From contig NC_092320.1 in assembly GCF_036785885.1 (NCBI RefSeq), forward strand, positions 24,677,557-24,741,556: a DNA stretch of 64,000 nt, written 5' to 3'. Shown in pieces: positions 23,248 through 34,921 of the stretch. Numbering within the stretch: the first letter of the stretch is position 1; the number at the start of each line of letters is the position of its first letter. A program made the position numbers and the translations under genes. This DNA comes from Coffea arabica. Taxonomy: Eukaryota > Streptophyta > Magnoliopsida > Gentianales > Rubiaceae. Under the pieces are notes generated by a model. It did no database searches. It had not been told where the DNA came from and saw only the letters and a list, made by a program, of their open reading frames with translations.

Positions 23248-23825
23248 TATATTCGCAGTGAAGTTGCACATTTGGCCGCCTTGTTGTGTAGAAAAAGTAT
23301 GAAAGAAGGAGGAGCAGTTGGAAGGAAAAGAGAACATAAACAATGCGTGAACAAGTATGAGTACCAATGCGACTGTGCAGCATTCTTAAACAATAAGTAG
23401 AGATACAGAGAGAGAGAGAGGCATTTAATATAAATGTGCTACTCTTGATTGAAATTCTTGAATGTAGGTGGACGTTAGATGCAGCATTGATGGAAATGCA
23501 ATTGTGCATCAATGAATATATTTGTTGTGTTTGCATTAATTGGAATTGATCATCTAGACGTTAAAAGTTGTTAATCTCTGGGTAGCAGTCATCCGATTGT
23601 TCATATTATATATAATGAATTGTAGTAGATAATGTAATGACTAATAAGGGATAGCAATACTTCTAAGACATTTGTTCAGACAGTTGATAAAGCTAATGCT
23701 TCAAAAAGGTAGGTTATAAGTTTGAGATATAGTTTCAAAAGCTGCAACATAGTCGATACTTTAAGCATTAACAAAATACACAGACATCTGGATTCATAGT
23801 TAGAAAACAAAGGAATAAAAACTCA
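23248..23825. other. No gene seen between gypsy element and RPA-like pseudogene
   Basis: AT-rich flank, probably the 3' side of the RPA-like pseudogene. A GA-rich microsatellite run is at 23406-23422. Short minus-strand frames here show no recognisable domain. Confidence 0.4.
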
Positions 23826-25462
23826 ATCAATTTTTCTTCGCCTTTTTGCTGATGTTTGCCTCCTCATCTTTGGATGTACCTTCATTTGCATCTTCAGATT
23901 GTTCAAATTTTGTATCAAGACGAATTCGCATCTTTGATGAAGAAACTCAGTTTTCTAAATAGCAATTTGTTGAGAAACATTAGCAAACGAAATAAATTGA
24001 GTATTCATAGCTGTAAAAGCTTTTTTTAATACATACAAACCTGGTGCTGTAACTGTTGGGACAGTATTGCCAATTTCCTTAGAAATAGTCTGGACATCAG
24101 GATCTGCAGATCTATTAGCAGATTCTTCAGTGCTGGCATTCTTAAAATAGTAGACAATAGTATAACGCTGATGACCTCTTCCATCTCTGATAGTTGCTGG
24201 CTTTAACTATATTATGAACATCTTTGATTGAAGTTCTTCATGGACTTTTTCCAGTGGCAATTCTGAATTCTATGCATAAAAGCAATAAAAATGTCATTGA
24301 TGTTTTCAAATTTTCTTTAAGACTTTTTATGGATACCTATCAAACCTCTTTGTGATAATTCATTGCTTCAAGTGCAGTAAATGTGAGCAAACTTTTAACT
24401 AAGTCACTAAACACGGATGCAGTGAGTGTGTCAGTGTGGTCAGTGAGGTCTATATCAAAACGACACCTGCATGTAATAAAGCCTGAGTTAGGATTAGAGA
24501 ATACATTGATTTTGAGTAACACCTGGTAATTTGACACAAAGTAATGAATTGCATGTTGAGATTGCTTTCCTAGTTGAGTTAATGACTTAGCTAAAATACG
24601 AGGCAGTTGAGCATAATGTTGGGATTGCTTTCTCTGACAAGTGGATTGACAAGAATAACTGAGTCATTCTTGGCTGACAAAGCAATTCCTAGCAAACAAA
24701 GATAGTCAGACAGAGTACTAATACGAGGCAGTTGAGCATAAAATATAACTAAGCATGACGTTCAGCAATTATTCCGTCACCATTGTACATAACTACATTG
24801 AGTCTGCGACATATTAAAATAGGATGCTTGTCTTTCAGCTCAGTGATAGATTTTCCTTAATTTTCAATGAACTCATTCCAGATAGACAGCAGAATAGGAT
24901 TCATTCTCTGCAATATCAAGAATAGAAAAATGCCTGATAGTTTTATAATGGCGATGTAATTGTGTCAGTTGTTTCATGATTCATAACGCAACAAAGAAAG
25001 AACCAGAAAAGACTTTACTCTTCCTTCACAAGCTAAAATTTTTGCACCAGTGATTCACGTGAATCTTTATGGACTGGAATAACCGACGATGCATGAATGA
25101 TTATTCCAATGACATCTATATTAAGCAAAACAAGCAAGATAACTCAGATACAATTTTTTTGTCATATAAGATCAAGAGAAAATATACTATAGATTGTGTT
25201 CTATACTGACCAATAGTTTCAAGTCTCCGTACGGAGCCAGGTCTTTATAAGCCGTGAAATCAAAGTGGAACGGCAACACACTTGAGTTAGCTTCATTAAT
25301 TTCCTCTATAATAGTTTTGGTGCTTATAATCCACTAGAGCTTAAGTCCATCAAGCTGGAACCTTTCAGCAGTAGCCCTGACTTCAACATTTGAGATGCGA
25401 TATTTTTTCTAAAGCTTGAGCTTAGCCATTTTCTGTATGGCATAGTCAAAAAGTACTCCTTG
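23826..25462 (-). pseudogene. RPA70-like OB-fold protein pseudogene, main part
   Basis: Exon-like blocks of a replication protein A large-subunit-like protein follow in order on the minus strand. At 25462-25211 are FDYAIQKMAKLKL, KKYRISNVEVRATAERFQL and STKTIIEEINEANSSVLPF. The block from 25115 starts DVIGIIIHASSVIPVH after an acceptor. About 24900-24735 gives LLSIWNEFIEN then KDKHPILICRRLNVV. About 24505-24350 gives CRCRFDIDLTDHTDTLTASV and FTALEAMNYHKE. About 24275-24060 gives KPATIRDGRGHQRYTIVYYF, and a Lys-rich end finishes near 23826. At least six in-frame TAG/TAA stops interrupt it. RPA-like proteins bind single-stranded DNA, and such genes occur both as plant families and inside Helitrons. 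Confidence 0.8.
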
Positions 25463-25775
25463 TGTGACGGCCCCACTTCTCCCTTGGGCGTACCCCAGGG
25501 TTCGGCAGACCGCCTGCCCAACTCTCGCCGGGACTCAGTCGTTCCTTAATCAAGTCCGGAATACAACCAAAGGAATAACATACAACAATCCAAAACTTAA
25601 GTGAAACTTACATATACATTTCTATCTCAAAAGGGAGTGCAATCATCGAATATATAAAGGTTCTCAATTCTTCATACAACCAGCCCGTGCCAAGCATTAG
25701 GGCGAGAACCATTACAAAAACAAAGAGTTAGACCAAGCTAGTCTATACCAAGCTCTCATCCTTGCGTGCCTTCCC

Positions 25776-28021
25776 CTGTTAAGGAAAACAAACTAAAGGG
25801 ATGAGCTAAAAGCCCAGTGAGGTTCCGAACACATAATCAAATAATCAATCCATACATTAAACATAGAATATTAATAATTCAAGAAACATTTAAAATGGAA
25901 AGCGATAATAACACATACATTAAAAGGATACGGGCTCACTGGGAGCCATAAATTCGTTCGTTCGTTCGTTCTCCTGACATTTCCCCTTATTCCTTCATTC
26001 TTTTGAAGATTGCATTTTTGTAAGTAAAACCCTCGTTCGTTCTTTCGTTTCATTCACCCCTTTCCTGGCCTTTGGCCAGGCTCCACCAACCTACAAGGTA
26101 ATACTCGAGTATACCAACGTTCACACCCAGCGTCACCATATCGCTCGACCAAGTCCGCTTCTGGCTCGAGTCAATCGGTAACGAAGGGCAGGGCCCAGTT
26201 CAGCCAAACGGCATACATTCATGCGCAACTAGCATTTAATCATTTAATCATTGAAAATTTCACATTTATTTAGGTCGAGTGCGATAAAGTACACACTCGC
26301 CTACAAAACTTGTTTTAACAATCATTGAAAGCACTTAACACATTATCAATCAATAATAACAAGCCAATAAGTCAAGGAAATATAACAAACAAGGAACACT
26401 CACCTATGTATGCAAAACAACGTGCCAAATATCCTTAGTCACCGAGAAAACCTAAGATTAAATGAGAAAGAATATTACAGCTCATCTAGCACAAACAATT
26501 AGGTGAAATCAAAGAACTCTACAAATGATGAGTAGAACGTATAAAGAGACTTTAAAGTGAAACGAGGACATTTGGACCCGTGGATAAAATAACTAGGGTT
26601 TCATAGACCAAACGTAAAACCAAACTCAAAAGGGCTATAAAATTTTTTAATGTAAACACTTGAACCAAAGACAAGTCGGAATCCAACTAGATAGGCTAAG
26701 AAATTCTATTTTCGGAATCGTTTATATGGTTCAAAATCATTTCATATTCAAGTAGATATTATAGACTTCATGAAAAAGAGGGAGGACAAAAATACTCAAG
26801 AAAACCCTAAACCATTCCTCTTTATTTGGTAAGAGTAAGTAAACATTTGGAGTTTCCAATTGAAGAATGATCATGTTTTAAGATGGAAAAATGGTTATAG
26901 TATTTGCCAAACAAAAATATACAAGTTCAAATAGAAACTTAGCCCTCAAGCGAAAATTTGGGCAGCACGCCCTTTGTATTTTCCTATTTCCAACCATTTA
27001 TGGCTTCATTCTTTTTCTCAATCAAACCAAGGTTACCCACAACACAAATTCATTTCAATAGCCATTCCATAGGCTCAAAACAATACAAGTATAGAAATCG
27101 AGCTAATAACAAATGCGGAAATGAAACTTAACAAAAGACAGATTTGACGGGTTTTGCGTAACGGACACATCCGACGCTATGCTTATCGGATTGGAATGTA
27201 ATTTATACCGTTTCGAAGCTAGACAGAGGGTTACAATTTTGATGAAGACCATTTAGTCCAAATTCCAGTGTAACCTAGTCAAATTCCCAATTCCCAGAAC
27301 CAAGTTCCAACTAATCGGTTAATTAACTGTACTACCTTTAAATGGCCATATCGCAGGCTACCAAAGTCCGTTTAAGGCGTTCTTGGAGGCGTTGAAAAGC
27401 TAAGACAAAGGCCTACAACTTTTATGAAGACCACTCAGTCCAGTTCTCACCCTAACTAGGTCAAATTTACCAAAAACGCTCCAGATTTTCCAGTTTGAAA
27501 TTCACTGCAGAAATCAACTAGCAGTCCTGCTTTATTCACTCATATCTCAGCACACACAACTCCAATTCAGGAAATTCCAAAGCCATTAGAAAGCTAAGAC
27601 ACAAGTCTATAAGTCTTAAGAAAACATCAACAACCAAATCAGTAGTATTCCTGGTCAAAACATCCAATTACAGAAGCTGATTATCAGTTTCGGATAAATA
27701 CAGGGAAGCATGGGTATTTTGGTCTTTTCACAGGCTACGTTGCTCCGATTGAGCTGAAATTTTACAGGCAACTATAAAACATCATTCCCTACAACTTTCA
27801 TGTTTTGTACTAAAGTAAAATCAGCTCCTAACATGTTCGAATTTTCAGACTAATTTCGGACAGAAATCTTGACAGAAAAGGAACACTTGAAGTTCATTTA
27901 AATTCCACCCAATCAAACGAATTTCCAGCCGTTCAAATCAGTTCCTAGCTAGTTAGATTCAACTTCCAATCATCAATCATATGTTTTACCACAAGAATCA
28001 AGAGTTAGGAAATTGGTTTAC
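25776..28021 (-). other. Predicted intron inside solo LTR
   Basis: Minus-strand donor TTTGAG|GTAAACC and acceptor TTTTCCTTAACAG|GGG. All four modules and the ACTCGAGT box lie inside it. Confidence 0.45.
27165..27810 (-). repeat. Four copies of the ~100-bp LTR module
   Basis: In element order (high to low coordinate): one begins ACATGAAAGTTGTAGGGAAT with TTTCAGCTCAATCGGAGCAA (27810-27712). A second near 27640-27540 has TGTCTTAGCTTTCTAATGG. A third (27470-27340) has AAAAGTTGTAGGCCTTTGTC and CTTAGCTTTTCAACGCC. A fourth (27290-27165) has TAGCTTCGAAACGGTATAAA and CCGATAAGCATAGCGTCGGA. Confidence 0.6.
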
Positions 28022-28859
28022 CTCAAATCCTTAATCATACCCCCTAGCTGGCCGATTCTTTGAGGAGATGTATCCTTGAGATCCAACTCTCCAACAAAGT
28101 TCCCTTTTTTTTTTCTCTTCTCCTAGCTCACCCGATGCTGCCTTTCTTCTTCTCCAAGCTCACGGTAGCTTGTTCTTGGTGTTGGCTTTGTTTGTTTTGT
28201 CTTATGTCCTCCTAACTTAATAGCTAAATCTATTAATAGTAAAGCAAAACAAGAGATGGGTCATGGGCTTGGGTAATTAATGGGTTTATGGCTTAGGCTT
28301 CTAATGAAATTAAAACTTAAAGGCCCAACACTACAACTCTACTTGATCCAATGTAATTAACCCATTGGTTTACTTAGTTTAATTAAAACTAACTTAAGCC
28401 CACCAACCCAAGGTACTAATCACTCAAAACCCCGTACTAAACATGCATGGATGCACATACAATCACGAAAATATTAATTGGTTGAATTTAATTTAAACTT
28501 AACGGTTTAGTTTTGAAAGTAGGATTTTAATGATTCAATTAAATTTTTCACTTTTGGTATGTAAAATACTCTTTGAAAATTAAAACACATGGTAAAATAC
28601 ATTTTTCACACAATAGCTACTATAAATATCCATATTTAATTTATTTGAGACAATTTGGAATCCAGGATCTCACATCCATAATGCACCTCAAATTTAACAT
28701 GTACGCACTTATACTAAAACAAATGATTTAAAAACGATACTCACTTATAAAATCTCTGAAAATTAAATGATTAATTGATTGAAAGCAAGGAAAATACACG
28801 CGGAAAAATAACATGGAATAAAATAAAATAAAACAAGGAGAATTTTGCGGGTCCTCACA

Positions 28860-28882
28860 CCTTGGATTTTTGACCCCTGAAA
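28860..28882 (-). pseudogene. 5' edge of an RPA-like exon cut off by the solo LTR
   Basis: The minus strand reads TTATTTTTTCAG (acceptor) then codons for GSKIQG, which continue across the target duplication into VLFDYAIQK at 25457. This fixes the reading frame and shows the solo LTR landed inside an exon. Immediately to the right (about 28897) the truncated LTR of the gag-only element begins. Confidence 0.75.
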
Positions 28883-28896
28883 AAATAAGTTTCATA

Positions 28897-29057
28897 GAAA
28901 AAAAAGGCTCATGTAAGTTCGCCCAAAGTTAGAGGAAAAATGAAAGAATTTTGATCAAAATTTGGTTTTAGTAAAGAAGTAAGAAAGTCTTTGGTCAAGG
29001 TCAAAAATCCAAGAATTTTGTGACAAAACCAAGGTTAATTCTCATCTTGTTGTCTTT
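28897..29057 (-). repeat. 3' LTR remnant of gag-only element, distal piece
   Basis: Matches 46911-47050 of the 5' LTR (for example GGTTTTAGTAAAGAAGTAAG in both) and continues at 33969 after the nested insertion. Confidence 0.8.
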
Positions 29058-30378
29058 TGATGGGTCTTTATTATTCATACAAGTTAAAAATCCGAAATAC
29101 ACCCCTTTCACTGCAAGTATACAGGTCAGCTAGTAGTTTATGGTATATATCAGGTCGATCCCACGAGGAAGATTGCACAATTAACGACACTACTAAAGCT
29201 TCTCTATTATCTAGACTATCAATGAATTATAAGAAATGAAACCTACCGAACTTATGCAAAATAACAAATGAAACCTCCTTAGGTTATGGTATCCCTAACT
29301 ACTCATACAAGTGCCATTTTTGGATCATTGAGAACTACTATCTTGGGTAGTTATGGTGTAATTTCCTTATGCATATGAATCCTACTTTCGTAGTGAATCA
29401 ATTATACTTATAACTAATCCATACCTATTCTCATGGTTATGAGATTAGCTATAAGTTTATTTTTTCAATGAAATTATATGAAATGAATCACTAAAATCAC
29501 ATAGGTGCACCTCTACTCTCGTGAGTGTACTCCCTATGCTTAGCATTTCTTGAACCAATGTTAAATCTCAATTTTCATTGCAAAAGAAATACCTTAGATA
29601 ATAACAATCAATGATACCAATTAATCATGATTTAAAGACTTAAAGTGCTAAATAACTTGCTCAATTAATAGCATCAAATAACCAAATAATGAACACTAAC
29701 AATTATAGAAAGTTCAACCAAACCCAAGGTATAAACTTTAAAGACACATAATTAATGTGAGGACCCGTAATTTTCTTAATTTCTAGGTCTTAATTTTAAT
29801 TGCAAGTTTTTCCATATTTTCTTTATTAAAAAATTTTTAAAAATAAATTTTATGAGTAAATATAGTTTTAAAATGATTTTTCTAGTATCGGTTAGTTTTT
29901 AAGAAATTAAGAGCGTATACCGGACGTGGGACCCATTATGATGAAAAGTTCGGAAAAATTCGGTCAACTAGGTTAAGTTTCGGATATTGGGTTTAAATTA
30001 TCGGGTGTTAAGAGATAATTAGAGGTTACCCAAGTGGATTGGTATTAGAGAGACAAAAGGATAATTGTAAGCCAAAAGAGATGCTAGGTGTCGCGTTTTC
30101 ATTGGATCTTGGATTTGACCACTATTCACCAACTTTACTAATACCAAAAATTGACCAAAATGAGCTTCATTTTCCCTTGCTCTTGGCCGGCCATGGAGGA
30201 GAGAAAGAGAGAGAAAATGTCTTCAATTTTCCTTCATTTCTAGCTTGAATCTTGCAAACCTACCGGTTAAATTCCAAAATTTCTCCACAAAAGTGAGTTG
30301 CTAAGCTAGTTTAAGATATTAAGTAGAGCCATTTGTGAAGAACAAGCTCTAGTTGTCTTGTTTCTTGGAGTTGCAAAG

Positions 30379-32507
30379 GTGAGGTGTTAAATATCTTCCC
30401 TCTCATGCTAATAATGATCAATTAAGGATTTCTAGTGGTAGAACATTGCATTTTATGGATGATTTCATGACCTATGGGTGAGATTGATGGATTTTCTTTT
30501 GTTCATGAATTTTTCTGATTTAATATGATTCATATGGTGTGGCTTTGTATGATGATTGAAAATGATATTTAAGGAAGTTAGAAGGTGGAAAAAGTGGTTA
30601 ATTGCTGGAAATTTCTGTTTTGGAAGGAAAATTGGAAAACTAGGGTTCATGTTCCTACATTCTGCCCGGTTTTGTAGCTCATAGTTAGAGATCGAATTCG
30701 CCTTGGGTTAAAACATGAAAGTTGTAGGAAATGATATTTTAGAGGTGCCTGCAAAATTTCAGGTCAATCGGAGTAGCTTAGCTTGAGAAAAGATGGAATT
30801 ACCCTTGCTGCCCTGGTTTTACCCGAATTTGGAAATTGCTTCTGTAATGGGTTATTTTGGTTGGGAATGCTTTGGAATTGGTTATTGAGATCTTCTGATG
30901 TATTGTAGCCCTGCTTCTTAGCTTTTGGATAGCTTTAGAATTACTAGATTTGGACTTAGGTAGGCTGACTTATGATGTTTGAACCAGAATGCGTTCTGTG
31001 AATCTATTTTTCCGGTTCTGGTGTAGTATCTTGCATTTTTGACCTAGTTACACTCAAAAATGGGCTGAGTGACCTTCTGTAATATTGTAGCCCTATCTCT
31101 TAGCTTCGAAATGGTATATCTTACACTTTCATCCGATAATCATAATGCCATTGGTAGCAAAACCGCAAAACGACATCAAAAAACTATTTTTTTCGGGTTA
31201 ACGCTTAACTACATTTCTGGATTTTTCTGGTTTCCTCTAATGCTTATGTATGCTTATGGAGCTCTATTTTGGTGGTATCTGAAATTTGTCTATGACTTGT
31301 AAGCGAGTCTTATTGTGTTTATTTGAATAGGTTTAGGGCTTGACTTTCGTTTCCGGTCATTTTCCTAACTAAATTTTGTACTTGAATGACTTTAATCTTA
31401 GTGAACGGCTTTTTGAAATGAGATTATTTTTGTATGAGATATTGGGACTGATTTGAGGAAATAATGAAGCCATTAATGGCTGGAAAATAGGTAAACACAA
31501 GGGACTTGCTGGCGAAATTTTTACTTGAAGGTTAGTTGGATTTACTTGTGACTTGAGCGAAGGGTTTTAGGGTTGTTCATGTTTTTGATACCAACCGCTA
31601 CCTTTTTCTCCAATTTCATTGTTATTTCTTTGCACTGGTAGCTAATGTGATCAGGCACACGACTTATAGTTAAGTCTTAGTTATGCATTTCGTGTACTGG
31701 ATTCGTGAAAGTGGGAACCATAATTGTTTCACCTTGGTTATTTTAGGGTTTCTTGGTGACTAAAGCCCAAACTTTTGAGGTATCTGTACTGACACCGGTG
31801 AGTGTACCACTCCCCTCAATTGTTGTTTAACTTGATTTCTGTCCTGCAATCTGTGATTTAAATGACTACACTATCTGTTTAATTTGTAAGAGACGAGAGT
31901 GTACTTTATCACACTCGTTCTCTTGTCTGTTCATATGCCAATTGCGGTGCGAATCTGAATCTGTATCTGTATCTGATATCTGTATCTGTATCTGTATCTG
32001 TCCGGACGTCGTTTGGAAACTTGTATCCAACGACCTTTCTGTGACCTCTGAGCTCAACCCCTGTGGCAAGTTACTCGAGTCGGGCCGGCAACGGCCTGGT
32101 CGATTAGATAATGAACCACGGTAGTCTGTTTTGGGATCTTTGGGTATTGAGACCCTTGATTCCGGGTATACTCGAGTATTATCATTTCTGATCTGATTGG
32201 ATTTCGGGCCCGGTAGGAGTATGTGAGATGGAAGGAATCGGAGAAAGTGGAGTCTACGTATTGGTTACTCCTTTAGCGTTGACGGAGTGTCAACTATTAT
32301 TTCGATCAAGCTTCGGTGACGCGAATGGGAATTTGGCTCATGAGAGTCACCTGTATCCTTCCTATTTGAATCATTGGTTCCTTTACTTTACCTCTGGCAT
32401 GTGTACCTGATTTGTTAAATGTGAAATGCCATGATTTTACTGCTATGTGTCTGGTACCTCATTGAGCGCAAGCTCACCCCTTTCTGTTCCTTTTGTTTTC
32501 CTTACAG
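30379..32507 (+). other. Predicted intron inside solo LTR
   Basis: Donor CAAAG|GTGAGG and acceptor GTTTTCCTTACAG|G. Modules, boxes and hairpin all fall inside it. Confidence 0.45.
30705..31150 (+). repeat. Three copies of the ~100-bp LTR module
   Basis: The first has AACATGAAAGTTGTAGGAAA with GGTCAATCGGAGTAGC. The second (about 30890) has TATTGTAGCCCTGCTTCTTAG. The third (about 31070) has ATTGTAGCCCTATCTCTTAG then TTCGAAATGG. Confidence 0.55.
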
Positions 32508-33489
32508 GAAAATAAATACTTTTGGACTGGATTTGATAGTTGGTTGCTGAATTGAGCTAGATGGACAGATCTTTTGTATAGCTCCTTGATTGAAACCCTA
32601 GATGTACTTTTGGATCCGTTTCTTTTTTAATTTGGCAAACCGTACCTGTATCCACTTTTGAATAAATTTTGTATGCCCCTTTGGGTTTTATTTGCGTAAT
32701 TTCGAGATGTGAATATTTGTTTGACGTTTGGTTGGGTTTTGACGTGTCGGTTACTATTCATGGCCGATTTCAATTTCATTTTTTTTTATATATTTGACAT
32801 TTTGACTTGTTTACGCGCGGTTGTAAGTTCCGGAACGTATTAGAACGCTCTAAACTGAACCGTTAGTCCTGGCGAGAGTTGGGCAGGCAGTCCGCTAACT
32901 CCTTTGGTTCACCTTAGGGGAAGGTGGGGCTGTCACAATTAACATAAAATCCAAGACTTGCTTATTAACCATAGTTAAAAATCCAATACAAAAGATAAAG
33001 AGTTAGAGAAGAGATAACCCTTGTCACATGAGTTTCAACTCCTCCTTCTTCATCTCCATCTTCATCCTAATCTAGCCAATATACAAGAATGGATAAACTA
33101 TACTACTCTATACTAAACTAATCTAACACTAAGAAAATGGAAGAGCTACATTTCTGCAGACTCCAAGCTTCTCCTGTGTCTCTCTCCCATTTCTCTTACA
33201 ATTGTTTTGACTATATAAAGATAAAGGTGGTCAAGGAATGAGGCTTTGCACTTTCCCCTTACAGCTAGTAGTGGTTGTCACATGTCTAGCATTACATGTG
33301 ACTTGTTAGAGGTGAAATCAAGTTGCCCGCATAATGAGCAGTCTTTTCTAACCACAATCTGGCCAGATAATTTGGCCGGATTGCTACCTTGACTTTTGTG
33401 CAATTTCTGTTCAATCTTCAACGCTGCTCCAATTTTACCTCAATTTCAACTGAACCTTTATTGATGATAGAAGCTGATTTAACTCTTGA

Positions 33490-33785
33490 CCAAAACATAA
33501 AACTTGTAGCTCTTTGAGTTAGATTTCTAATGCATCAAGAATTACCTCATTTGGATTTGTGTAGGCTGAGAAATGACTGAAATACCCTTGACTGCTCAAT
33601 GCCCTGTTTCAGCTTCAATCAATAGAAATTAGCTACTGTAATTCGGTTTTTTGACCTAGAAAACCTTCAAAATGAATTTTGATGTCTTCAACAAAGTTGT
33701 AGATCTATCTCTTATTTTCAAATTGATTTAAAAATCATCTCAATTCGATCACTGTAACTCAAGTTATAATCGAAATACTAAAATG
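33490..33785 (+). repeat. ~100-bp modules inside the TGAT...ATCA element
   Basis: Copy 1 has AAAACTTGTAGCTCTTTGAG, TTAGATTTCTAATGCATC and a tail GAAATACCCTTGACTGC, as in the large LTRs. Copy 2 has AAAGTTGTAGATCTATCTC and TCTCAATTCGATCACTGTAA. Confidence 0.55.
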
Positions 33786-33968
33786 TGCCAAAACTGTCAA
33801 AAATGTACAAAATGCAAGCAAAAAGTGATAAAAATCTCATTTAATCACTTAAAAACATTTTTTCCCAATTATAGCCAAAATGATTCATTTTCTTCTAATA
33901 ATATAACCAAAATGACTAAAAATAACATAAAATATCATTCAAATATAACGTAAATTAGTCACTTATCA

Positions 33969-34266
33969 TCTTCCAATCACTAAAACATCTAGCCAACCTC
34001 TAATTATCTCTTAGCACCTTATAAAATTATATCCCTTTGCACAAAACTCCTTCTATTCCTCAAAAATTTGTCACACTTACCGCATTAGCGGGTCCCACTT
34101 TCATAATGCACTTCAAAGTTAACATATACTAAGTTATACAAATAAAATGAATTTAAAACTTGACTTACTTATAAAAATATCGAGGAAATTAAGGCAATAA
34201 TTAAAGTAAAGAAAATGAATTCAAAGAAATAAAATAAAATACAAAATAATTTTTCGGGTCCTCACA
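33969..34266 (-). repeat. 3' LTR remnant of gag-only element, proximal piece
   Basis: Matches 47051-47348 and ends in CTCACA next to the polypurine tract (34267-34280, minus strand TAAGGGAGAGAGAG). Confidence 0.85.
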
Positions 34267-34921
34267 CTCTCTCTCCCTTAATAGAATTTCGTTCTCGAAA
34301 TTCTCTTCTTTGCTCACAAAACTCGATTCTATAGTTTTTCTTATACTTTTCAAGAGCATCCCCTCACTCATGTCGCTATCACAATCTTACCTAGAGAGAA
34401 AATCTTATTTGAAACTTAGTTACTACTTTTGCTAGCTCTTAAACACATAAGGCCCCTTTCAAATTTACAATTATACCACGAGACCCGTATTACCCTCTCA
34501 AACCAAAATTTCTTCCTTTCAAACCACAAATAAAGAATTCTTGCTTAAATCCAAGACTAAATTATGATAATTAATTCATGGATAGAGATTCAACGCTACA
34601 CAACCATAGACATTTAATGTCACTAACCAAAACATTAGGCTCCAAGTTCACTGTTTCTAATAGAGATACAACTTATTACATAAAGTTTGTATAACAGTTC
34701 AATAAATACAACTATTTCAGGCAAAACCTCACTAATTACTATCTTTGACTAGTACAACTGTTTCACCATTCCGAAATTCATTTGCCTTAGGCAGTTCCTC
34801 ACTTGATGTCCAAATTGGCCACATCTAAAACATGCACCAATTTTCAAATAACATTATCCCGTATGAATTTTTTTATATGTTTCACACTTAGTAGCTACGC
34901 ATCTTTTCTTGAAGTGTCCAT
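34267..34921 (-). pseudogene. Gag 3' end with zinc knuckles, gag-only element
   Basis: On the minus strand, 34832-34791 encodes CFRCGQFGHQVRNC, a perfect CX2CX4HX4C zinc knuckle. A first knuckle lies just upstream (34917-34850) but is damaged: one Cys has become Tyr and a stop precedes the last Cys. The young element at 34922 splits the coding sequence just before GHFKKRC, which resumes at 42329. From the knuckle to the 3' LTR is about 0.5 kb without protease, RT or integrase. Confidence 0.75.

Larger units (their letters stand above)
25463..28859 (-). mobile_element. Solo LTR, gypsy type, 3397 bp
   Basis: Perfect 5-bp target duplication CCTTG (25458-25462 and 28860-28864). On the minus strand it begins TGTGAGGACCCGC and ends GGGGCCGTCACA. 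It splits an RPA-like exon: the coding sequence continues from 28860 into 25457. It carries four copies of the ~100-bp module (27165-27810), GTGTACTTTATCGCACTCG at about 26278 and the ACTCGAGTATTACC box near 26100. The predicted intron is 28021-25776. No coding capacity. Confidence 0.93.
29756..32937 (+). mobile_element. Solo LTR, gypsy type, 3182 bp
   Basis: Perfect target duplication ATTAA (29751-29755 and 32938-32942). Begins TGTGAGGACCCG and ends GGGGCTGTCACA. It lies within the element above, so it is a third-level insertion. It holds a predicted intron 30379-32507, three modules (30705-31150), GTGTACTTTATCACACTCG near 31900, an (ATCTGT)n run at 31961-32002, ACTCGAGTATTATC near 32170 and the hairpin at 32278-32294. 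Confidence 0.93.
29058..33968. mobile_element. Solo-LTR-like element, TGAT...ATCA ends, ~1.7 kb without its nested LTR
   Basis: Ends TGATGGGTC and ACTTATCA. Flanks TCTTT and TCTTC give a 4-bp match plus one mismatch, within sequence that is continuous at 47047-47060. A 3182-bp solo LTR plus a 5-bp duplication lies inside. A second member, inverted, is at 53050-54951. Both contain a block like TCGATCCCACGAGGAAG near one end, common in plant LTRs, and two copies of the ~100-bp module (33490-33785 here). Its terminal sequences differ from those of the large LTRs. I cannot tell its orientation because both ends fit TG...CA. Confidence 0.7.
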
